From: Erpobdella octoculata
Lineage: Eukaryota > Annelida > Clitellata > Hirudinida > Erpobdellidae
Direction: 5' to 3'
Length of the DNA: 64,000 nucleotides
Assembly: GCA_963978895.1 (NCBI GenBank)
Contig: OZ022238.1
Location: 31,403,093-31,467,092 of the forward strand
Both the position numbers and the translations under genes were made by a program. Positions 55,811 through 64,000 of the stretch are shown here, in pieces (within the stretch, counting starts at the first letter, position 1; each line of letters begins with the position of its first letter). Under the pieces are notes generated by a model that was not told where the DNA came from, ran no database searches, and saw only the letters and a list, made by a program, of their open reading frames with translations.

Positions 55811-56997
55811 TAACTCCACCTTGCTAATTGCGAGCCAGTCCCAAGCCTGGATAAAGGAGGAGGGACAGTTAAAAGAATCAAACTTTGATCCACGAGATCC
55901 ACGACAGGAACTACTTATGTGCTTCCTACATACAGCCAATTCAGTCTTAAAACACTTGTGTAAAGGACTATGAACTATCATAAAAGAAAAAAAAATTATT
56001 ATTATTATGCAATTGAGCTGAAATTTAAAATAAAATTATATAATAATTATCAAAAACAAAAATCAAACAAAGTTATATAGATACTTACATATAAAAATTT
56101 GAAAAATGTTGTTTTCAAAAATGAAGTTCCATTAAATAAAAAGCTGGTGAACCCTGAGATATAAGGGATTTGTGAAAAAATCTCCTTTTCTATGGCTTGC
56201 TTGTTTTTGATAATATATTTTCTGTTTCAATTTTGTTTGTGTCTTTTCAACAATTTAAAATTATTGAAAATGTTTATAATCTTTTAACAGCTAATTCCAT
56301 TTTTGTTTCTGTTAACTTCAATAACACTAGTAGAGATGTTTTGAGAATCTTGTTTGAATATGATTTTAATAGTTTTGTTATGCAGTAATAGTGCATTGTT
56401 ATGTATAGAGCTAACATGAGTTACGTGATGTGGTTTCAGTATTCATCAATTTCTCTCAACTTTGAAATCAGTATTTGGTTTGTTGGCTTGGTCTGCTTTT
56501 AATCACACTGATGTGTCTACCAAACTTTTTGCTATGGTAAATTTTATTATTGAAGGATTATATTTAATAAAAAGAATTGTTAAAATGATCGTATTTCTGT
56601 ATAATAATTTTCAGTTAACATCTAAGATTTCTTATATTAATGCACTTCTAATCAAATTCAAATAGCATGAAGATCAGCTTTCCTCGTTAAGCTACCCAGA
56701 AATACCCATTATTTCTGTTCCTCAGTGAGTGTCTTATTTGTTTTAAGTACAATTAATTTACATTAAATTAAAATAATTCAGTACAGTAGACTCTGAATTT
56801 TCTGGTTTGGGTGGTGAAAAAAGATTCTTGGTAATCAATTTCAGGGTCACCCCAAAAACAATGTACACAAACAAGGTTTTATGTTTGCCCTTCTGATGGA
56901 TTCTGAGGCTTATACAAAAAACCAGAAGCCAGACCAGATGCATCCAAACCTTAAAAAAATGTCTGGCAACATTACTTTTGGGACATGGAAATCAATT
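55811..56997. other. Mostly unrecognised; one weak exon candidate
   Basis: AT-rich. A candidate exon at 56440-56536 has an acceptor (tggtttcag), an open frame IHQFLSTLKSVFGLLAWSAF then NHTDVSTKLFAM, and a donor (ATG|gtaaat), but no family match. It does not fit the mannosidase. Confidence 0.3.
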
Positions 56998-57196
56998 CAT
57001 ACATAGATACATACACACACATACATACTTTGAATGAGCATTTTGTGCCGAAATATTGTAAAAAACACATACATACATACATACATAAACACACACACAG
57101 ACACACATACATGCACATACACATACATACACACACACATATATACGCACATACATACATACATGCATACATACATACATACATACATACATACAT
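56998..57196. repeat. (CATA)n array with PLE terminal scrap
   Basis: At 57029-57066 the scrap encodes LNEHFVPKYCKKH, the PLE terminal motif, between CATA blocks. It is the counterpart of 197-234; the array itself corresponds to 688-837. Confidence 0.7.
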
Positions 57197-57712
<516 letters not shown>

Positions 57713-58495
57713 TGGTCTCAGCAAATCAAGGGACTTAGTCATCACTAATAACCTTGCCCAAGATAAAACACTTATACGGAGAGCTAACGTTGTATACAAA
57801 TTTTCCTGTCCTCATCACCATCAGGTGCCACAGTTTTACATCGGACATACTCGCACAACACTTGCTAGACGATTAACTATGGTAAAATATACTCACATTT
57901 CTTGGAGCATCATAAAATTAAACCTTCTCGTCAACTGTTGCAAGATAACACCGAAATACTTAGTTTTGAGTCTGATTCACAAAGACTTAAAATCAAAGAG
58001 GCACTACTTATCATCCAATGCAAACCTCCAATGAACATTCAAGATAAAAGATTCGATCACACCCTTCACCTCTACGGGGCTGCTGTAGATGTCAATGTGC
58101 CAAAATTATTTGTTGGACGGATTTGTGATGGCCATGTACGAACAGCAGGCAACGACAAGATTTTTAAAGCCACCATTGCTCCAGATGACAATGTCGTATC
58201 TTCAAATAAAATTACATTTGACGCTCCACACACAAACGTTGACGTTACACTCAAGGATGTTGCCAGTGGCAGAAATGGAGAAGATGGAAGTGTTGAAGGC
58301 GTACACAGGCGTGTTGATGACATGCTTAACGACATGGCTAGCAGAGAGAACAAAGAGGACAGAAATTTTGAAAATGGTGTGCACGAAAATGTTGACGATG
58401 AACTTCTTGTTTTACCTGGCTATAGAACTGAAGAGCCTATAGTTCATCCGTCATCATGTGCATTTCTGCCCGATAACCAGATTTCTGTGGACTGA
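57713..58495 (+). pseudogene. PLE GIY-YIG endonuclease and tail, frameshifted
   Basis: First frame: [40 protein letters not shown] (C-x-H cluster before the nuclease), [13 protein letters not shown] (GIY-YIG). A deletion around 57880 removes the HVQGG block and shifts the frame. The second frame, 57902-58495, has [40 protein letters not shown] and an acidic tail with a repeated G-x-x-x-V-D-D-M/E-L motif (about 58300-58400). Another short frame, to 58756, may continue the tail (CSPPDHMRAAGS). Confidence 0.82.
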
Positions 58496-59132
58496 TCGAA
58501 CACACGATTGATGATGTATGTTCAAGACACCACTAACCTATCTGTATGCGGGTCTGACTCGGTAGACTCGTATGTTTCATGCAGCCCTCCCGACCATATG
58601 CGTGCTGCCGGCTCCTTGGGTACAAGAGTGGATAGCGAAGAATATGGTACGAATGTAAACAATGAAAGTTTGAATGATTGGGATGATGTCCCCATACCCG
58701 TTGATATGATTTCATTTTCTCACCTTGCATTAAATGTTACTGTTAGACGTAGATAACACCTCATACTAGCTACAATAACTTTATTTTTATCTTGGAAAAT
58801 ATATCTTACTTTTTAAGCTTCATTAATATAATTTTGTTTAAATATTTTATACATTATACTTTCTACTTTTTATTTTGAACTTCTAATTTACTTTTTAACT
58901 TTTGCGCAACTTTGTCTTTTTATATGTATATTATACTTTCCAAGTTTTATCTCTCTCCTTTACCTTTAAAATAAATTAACCTATTAATTTAATATGTACG
59001 TAGTTTTATATATTTATTACTTCTCCTTTTCAACCATTTCAATATCCTGTATAAATTGTATCTCATTTTTTAAATTACCAAAAATTGAGTCTTTTTGTTT
59101 TTACACATCACTATTCATTTTAGTTTGTTTAT

Positions 59133-59179
59133 AATCGCCCTGATGATGACAAAATGTCGAAACTGGCAAGTTGGCGATT
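59133..59179 (+). ncRNA. Hammerhead ribozyme (type I-like), best stem I
   Basis: Stem I is a perfect 7 bp, AATCGCC (59133-59139) with GGCGATT (59173-59179). Core CTGATGA 59140-59146, spacer T, helix II GACA/TGTC with loop AAA, GAAA 59159-59162, helix III ACT/AGT with loop GGCA, cleavage-site base T59172. All core positions are as expected. Sense with respect to the PLE. Confidence 0.82.
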
Positions 59180-59204
59180 TAAATAAAAGATGAACATTAA
59201 TAGT

Positions 59205-59335
59205 CGTAGTCTTTTTGTAGTTAAAAAACGCAGCCTAGAAGTGTTTTGCAAAAAATTCGTCAACCCTAAAATGGAGAGTTGTATTTAATAGAGCATGTTT
59301 AGAAGAAAATTTAATTCCTTGCTATGTGAAAAAAA

Positions 59336-59338
<3 letters not shown>
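59205..59338 (+). CDS. PLE N-terminal motif fragment
   Basis: In shifting frames: KKFVNPKWRVVFN-like, then [16 protein letters not shown] just before (TA)n. It matches the C-L-x-E-N-L-x-P-x-Y terminal motif. An in-frame stop (tgtatttaata) shows decay. Confidence 0.5.

Positions 59339-59368
<30 letters not shown>
59339..59368. repeat. (TA)n tract
   Basis: Short TA block between two PLE termini that face each other. Confidence 0.9.
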
Positions 59369-59760
<392 letters not shown>

Positions 59761-59892
59761 ATTTTTATCTTTGTTACAATTGTACCTTTTCCTTTAAAAG
59801 TAACTTAATAAAATGCATAACCTAAGTTACTTTCATCAAATATCAACTTAGTTGTTGTCACTTGCCAAATAAAATTTTACATTAAGGATAAA

Positions 59893-60040
59893 TTGACGGG
59901 AGAGAAAGCGGAACGTGAAAACAAGTGGAAACGGGATAATAAACGGGAACGGGAGAGCAAACGGGAACGGTAGATCAAGCGGGGAAGGAAACGGGAGCAA
60001 GAGAGAAGAACAATAGGAAAACTTTCAAAAACCCCGGGAA
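59893..60040 (+). mobile_element. Helitron 3' part, truncated before the terminus
   Basis: acgggaacgggagagcaa-type repeats and the block gggaaggaaacgggagc shared with 36480-36500. The hairpin start accccggg is present but CTAG is missing. Confidence 0.5.
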
Positions 60041-60170
60041 TTGTACACTTGATTGCTTTTCGAGATTGATTTTTTAAATTGTCATAATTTTTTACATTAA
60101 ACTCTTAGTAAAAAAAACCAAAATAATTTAAAAGGCAAAACAACGTTTGCTGGGTAATATATATATATAT

Positions 60171-60571
<401 letters not shown>

Positions 60572-60596
60572 CGTTTTAAAATCTTTATTTTTTCCA

Positions 60597-60640
60597 GCTG
60601 ACTGGCCAGTTTTGGGTTAATTTAACCATCTTCAGAGCTT
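60597..60640 (-). ncRNA. Hammerhead ribozyme-like motif, G12 lost
   Basis: Minus strand: AGCT, CTGAAGA, T, helix II GGTTA/TAACC, then CAAAA in place of GAAA (60615-60611), palindrome CTGGCCAG, cleavage-site C, AGCT. Helices are intact, the catalytic G is changed, and one base is added. Confidence 0.7.
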
Positions 60641-60915
60641 CATTTATAATAATAAAACGGTATATATTAAAATCGAAAAAACACTTTCTCAAACTTATAA
60701 TAATAAAGTTAATTAAACAGCAGTTAGTTTGTTTTCAATACATGCAGAATTAGACGTAAAATCAATAAAAGTAGCCGAGTATTAATAAACACGCTTTCAG
60801 TGAGTAAACAAGTGTCGACGTGTTCAGCCAAAGTCTCACTAAAATACAAATTAAGTACACAACCAGTCAGCCACACAGCTGATTTCACTCTCACTTTTCC
60901 CGTAGGTTTTGTTTT

Positions 60916-62070
60916 CTACTTTCTTCTTTTTATATTAATGTTTGGATTGCAAAGTAAATGTTCAAACACCGCAGGTGTCTCGGCCTCACCTGCCCTATTA
61001 ATCAAAACATTCTCAATTTCTCCGATTAGTGTAGTTCCACAATTTTTAGCCGCATCGCCATCAACCTCGACGCCATCAACCTCGACTTCACTACCTTCAC
61101 AGTTACAGAAAACATCTTCATCGTCGACATTATTACTACTTTTATGTTTTTCTTCCAAGTCATTTTCTTTTCCTTCAATCATTTCATCTGTGTGGAAACT
61201 ATCAAGAGAGAGTGATTCTGACTCCGTATTTTTAGAGCCACAGCTTTTAAAACAACCAGGCGTTTTTCTATTTAGATCTCCCTCAGTATCCACAAACCTT
61301 TCATAATTCTTGACAGGTGTAGTTTCCTTCTGGTTAGTGAGATTTTCCATGACGGCATCCTCTATGTCTTTGACGTTGAGTATATCTTCATCGGTCACCA
61401 TATCAATTTCTTTCTCGCAGCAATCACTTTGTTCTTTTCTTTCGGACAAATCATTTTCAAATTTCACGTTCGTTTTATTCCTGTTGAGATTATCGTAGAG
61501 GAGTGGTTTGGGCTCTAGGATTTTAGAGTCACAATTATTACTAGCCTCTCCAACTGAAACGTCAGATGAATGCTGACAGTTATTTACCTTTGTTTCAAAA
61601 AGTTTCTTTTTTGGATCCCTGTTCGTCATCTCGGTTTTATGTTTATCTCCTTCCATCAATCTATTCATATTCATTCCTTTATTGACGTTTGATGCAATTC
61701 CAAATTTTGGAACAATTGGGCCATCAAACAACTTCAAAATGTGAGTGAAATTGTTATCTTGAATGTTAATTGCCGGTTTTTGTTCCTGGATCAACAAAGC
61801 CTCTGCCACCCTTAATCGTCTCGGATTGTTAAAAGTTTCTATTATTTCAGTGTTATCCACAAGGATTTGTCTAGATAACTGCTTATGGTGTTTTTCACAG
61901 AAATGCTTCATGATACCTCCACCTTGCAAATGCATAGTCAACCTTCGTGATAAAGACGTTCGGGTAGAGCCAATATATGTTTCATGATCACAGGGACATG
62001 TGAACCTGTAGATAACATTTTTCCGTTGCAAATGCTTTTTACAGTTAGAAACATTGTTACACATAACCAT
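60916..62070 (-). CDS. PLE GIY-YIG endonuclease with acidic tail (5'-truncated)
   Basis: 384 codons from the first Met; the frame is open from about 62175 (VKTQVKVIDPLNYEIKLNVY). NVIYRFTCPCDHETYIGSTR holds a C-x-C-x-H cluster then the nuclease Y-I-G. ARRL is replaced by LSRRLTMHLQGGGIMKHF. RRLRVAEALLIQEQKPAINI follows. From about residue 130 there is a long acidic tail with Asn, Lys, Glu and Asp and a CNPNINIKRRK end. RT is absent. The frame is uninterrupted over the nuclease, so this half could be made, but without RT it cannot mobilise alone. Confidence 0.85.
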   Translation of the reverse strand: MVMCNNVSNCKKHLQRKNVIYRFTCPCDHETYIGSTRTSLSRRLTMHLQGGGIMKHFCEKHHKQLSRQILVDNTEIIETFNNPRRLRVAEALLIQEQKPAINIQDNNFTHILKLFDGPIVPKFGIASNVNKGMNMNRLMEGDKHKTEMTNRDPKKKLFETKVNNCQHSSDVSVGEASNNCDSKILEPKPLLYDNLNRNKTNVKFENDLSERKEQSDCCEKEIDMVTDEDILNVKDIEDAVMENLTNQKETTPVKNYERFVDTEGDLNRKTPGCFKSCGSKNTESESLSLDSFHTDEMIEGKENDLEEKHKSSNNVDDEDVFCNCEGSEVEVDGVEVDGDAAKNCGTTLIGEIENVLINRAGEAETPAVFEHLLCNPNINIKRRK

Positions 62071-62349
62071 GGAGTGGGATGTTTTTGGTTTATAGTATAC
62101 ATTAAGTTTAATTTCATAGTTTAACGGATCAATAACTTTTACTTGAGTTTTGACTATATTTTTTATGATGTCGACACTTGTTTACTCACTGAAAGCGTGT
62201 TTATTAATACTCGGCTACTTTTATTGATTTTACGTCTAATTCTGCATGTATTGAAAACAAACTAACTGCTGTTTAATTAACTTTATTATTATAAGTTTGA
62301 GAAAGTGTTTTTTCGATTTTAATATATACCGTTTTATTATTATAAATGA

Positions 62350-62392
62350 AGCTCTGAAGATGGTTAAATTAACCGAAACTGGCCAGTCAGCT
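62350..62392 (+). ncRNA. Hammerhead ribozyme (type I-like), core intact
   Basis: Stem I AGCT (62350-62353) with AGCT (62389-62392). Core CTGAAGA 62354-62360, spacer T, helix II GGTTA (62362-62366) with TAACC (62370-62374), GAAA 62375-62378, palindrome ACTGGCCAGT 62378-62387, cleavage-site C62388. Antisense to the adjacent PLE body. Confidence 0.8.
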
Positions 62393-62524
62393 GGAAAAAA
62401 TAAAGATTTTAAAACGTTGCTTGGTGTAGTTTCAGAAAGGAAAGATATTGTTGTTTTGCAAGGTTTATACAAGAAACTGTTGAATGCAAAATGGGCGACA
62501 AAGTTCAATGAAACTTGCTTGCGG

Positions 62525-62526
<2 letters not shown>
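62360..62526 (+). CDS. PLE N-terminal reading-frame start, inverted copy
   Basis: ATG at 62360 inside the hammerhead: MVKLTETGQSAGKNKDFKTL, then [21 protein letters not shown] and (TA)n. On the same strand, 62 bp further on, the RT of copy 8 begins. Confidence 0.55.
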
Positions 62527-62583
<57 letters not shown>

Positions 62584-62588
62584 TATAT
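62527..62588. repeat. (TA)n tract
   Basis: About 60 bp of TA between an inverted PLE terminus and the next PLE body, both on the plus strand. Confidence 0.95.
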
Positions 62589-62589
62589 A

Positions 62590-64000
62590 ATGGCTTCCCT
62601 CGACGTTACTAGCCTGTTTACCAAAGTTCCCACTGATGAGACCATAGACATATTCTTGAAATACGTGTACCACGTCGAAACTTCACGTCCTCCAACAATC
62701 CCCGAAGCAACAATGGCAGAGCTACTTCGTCTGTGCACCAAGGAGTTGCCCTTCAGACACCCCAGTGGCCAGTTGTTTTTGCAGATTGACGGAGTTGCTA
62801 TGGGCTCCCCACTTGGACCTGTCTTTGCCAACTTCTACATGGGACATTTGGAAAAGATTTCATTTGGCGAAATAGATAAACCAGTTTTGTATACTCGATA
62901 TGTTGATGACATTTTTCTCATATGTCAGAATTCCGCTCAATTAGAAGAGGTGAAAACTACTTTTCAGAAAAATTTTGTGTTGAAGTTTACGGTCGAACAT
63001 AGTGACATTCAGCAGCGACTCGCCTTCCTCGACGTCCTCGTTACTCAGGCTGCATCCGGTCTTATATACGAAGTTTACGTGAAACCGACTAATGAGGATG
63101 TATGTATGAATGGTGCTGGTTACTGCCCTGATAGATACAAGGAAGGAGTTATTTGCAAGTTAATATCTAGGGCTTATGAAATATCGGATGATTGGATAAA
63201 ATTCAATGCTGAAGTTGAACGCATCAAAGTCCTTCTCATTGATAACAACTACACCAACACCATGATTGATAAAGTCTTAAACACCTTCTTAGCCAAAAAA
63301 AGAACCAACTCTCACCTTATTGATTGTCAACCAGAGATTGAAACAATCAGCATTCGTTACTGTGCGCAGATGCATGATCGTTACAAACTTGATGAAAAAA
63401 TTATCCGTGATATAATTATAGAAAACGTCAAGGTGAAAGACCGTCTGACACAGAAGCTGAACTTTAACATTTACTATAACGACAGAAAATCGCATACAAT
63501 GATAATGCGCAACAGTCGTCATCATTCCAACTATTTACAACAAGCAAACGTCGTTTACAAGTTTACTTGTCCCTACTCCCATAAGAACATAGAAACTTAC
63601 ATCGGGCATACACGTACAGCTCTCTCCAGATGCCTCACTATGCATACTCAAGGTGGAAGCATTTTAGCCCACTTCAGAACTGCACACAACCAAAGGCTTA
63701 CAAGACAAATTCTCGATGACAACACTGTCGTGCTCAATCGTGAACCTGATCCTTATCGTCTAAAAATCTTAGAGGCCCTCCATATTGTTCAAAATAAACC
63801 TGGAATAAATATACAAGACGACCATTTTGGACGAATACTACGTTTGTTCAATAATAACTCAATCCACTCTTCCATACGTCAAGCATCAGGTACAACTTCT
63901 ACCAATAACTCCGGAAACAATAAGATTCCTTGTGTGTCAGCTCCCTCTATCGGTGATGCTACTGGTTGTTCTTCTTTTACAAATTTATCTGTTCTCTGCG
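62590..64000 (+). CDS. PLE copy 8: RT and GIY-YIG frame, open to the window edge
   Basis: 470 codons without a stop, running off the right edge. It starts at MASLDVTSLFTKVPTDETID (RT motif A, Asp at residue 5) right after (TA)n. Then GVAMGSPLGPVFANFYMGHL (motif B, about 79-98), TRYVDDIFLIC (motif C, about 114-124), LAFLDVLVTQ, NGAGYCPDRYKEGVICKLIS, CAQMHDRYKLDEKIIRDIII, YKFTCPYSHKNIETYIGHTR (C-x-x-x-x-H then GIY-YIG, about 322-341), ALSRCLTMHTQGGSILAHF and YRLKILEALHIVQNKPGINI. A Ser/Thr/Asn-rich tail begins. All visible catalytic residues are intact. Only the region upstream of motif A is missing. Diverged from copies 1 and 2. Confidence 0.9.
   Translation, partial: MASLDVTSLFTKVPTDETIDIFLKYVYHVETSRPPTIPEATMAELLRLCTKELPFRHPSGQLFLQIDGVAMGSPLGPVFANFYMGHLEKISFGEIDKPVLYTRYVDDIFLICQNSAQLEEVKTTFQKNFVLKFTVEHSDIQQRLAFLDVLVTQAASGLIYEVYVKPTNEDVCMNGAGYCPDRYKEGVICKLISRAYEISDDWIKFNAEVERIKVLLIDNNYTNTMIDKVLNTFLAKKRTNSHLIDCQPEIETISIRYCAQMHDRYKLDEKIIRDIIIENVKVKDRLTQKLNFNIYYNDRKSHTMIMRNSRHHSNYLQQANVVYKFTCPYSHKNIETYIGHTRTALSRCLTMHTQGGSILAHFRTAHNQRLTRQILDDNTVVLNREPDPYRLKILEALHIVQNKPGINIQDDHFGRILRLFNNNSIHSSIRQASGTTSTNNSGNNKIPCVSAPSIGDATGCSSFTNLSVLC

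Larger units (their letters stand above)
57713..59338 (+). mobile_element. Penelope-like element copy 6, GIY-YIG to 3' end
   Basis: 5'-truncated at (TA)n just before the nuclease. It contains the nuclease and tail coding, a long AT-rich 3' UTR (58757-59130), an intact hammerhead (59133-59179), and the terminal start frame ending at (TA)n 59339. Confidence 0.85.

Noticed and set aside
56197..56400. Possible mannosidase middle-domain exon (ANSIFVSVNFNNTSRDVLRI)
   Set aside because: Weak likeness only; no donor after the open stretch (ends cag|taatag), and the spacing from the HHD exon is unsupported.

Overview
The window is AT-rich animal DNA, most likely from an invertebrate with a bloated, transposon-filled genome. 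I see no rRNA, no CRISPR array and no operon-like gene order. Three short plus-strand exons, at 20608, 30758 and 37333, splice in consistent phase. They encode consecutive pieces of a glycoside hydrolase family 38 (class II) alpha-mannosidase, including the conserved HHD-x-ITGT block that carries a zinc ligand. They are the only host coding sequence I can support with confidence. The two introns between them, about 10 kb and 6.5 kb, are packed with mobile elements.

Everything else recognisable is mobile or repetitive DNA. Penelope-like elements (PLEs) with reverse transcriptase and GIY-YIG domains dominate. At least ten copies or fragments occur, at 7.1-9.6, 38.7-41.8, 41.9-42.7, 45.1-45.85, 47.6-48.9, 50.6-52.75, 57.7-59.3, 59.4-59.6, 60.2-60.3, 60.4-62.5 and 62.6-64.0 kb. 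Many abut long (TA)n tracts. Between the body of an element and its terminal (TA)n lies a hammerhead-ribozyme-like motif, then the start of a reading frame ending in a conserved W-A-[IV]-x-F-N-x-x-C-L-x-E motif. I found eight such hammerheads with covarying helices. Four keep the whole core and a matching stem I.

Region by region. 1-7.1 kb: Helitron remnants, tandem tRNA-like repeats and a 3.5 kb non-autonomous Helitron. 7.1-9.65 kb: a PLE. 10-20 kb: an 18-bp minisatellite, a non-autonomous hAT with 8-bp target duplication, a LINE 3' end holding a Harbinger-like MITE, and long stretches with nothing recognised. 20-31 kb: two mannosidase exons, hAT relics, and a 2.9 kb Gypsy element with intact LTRs and 5-bp target duplication inserted in an APE-type LINE, followed by a CR1-like LINE. 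31-37.4 kb: Copia, LINE and hAT relics, a complete short Helitron, and the third mannosidase exon. 38-50 kb: a near-full-length PLE with an inverted terminal copy at its 5' side, a solo LTR, tRNA-like repeats, a Gypsy 5' end with a SAP-domain Gag, another PLE and a second Helitron. 50-56 kb: two piggyBac relics, one in a PLE and one in a LINE. 57-64 kb: PLE copies, ribozymes and (TA)n blocks, ending in an open PLE frame that runs off the window.

The most striking system is the PLE, hammerhead and (TA)n architecture: uniform 3' ends, fold-back copies, and ribozymes whose helix II contains the start codon. All family calls were made by eye from motifs; no database search was run.
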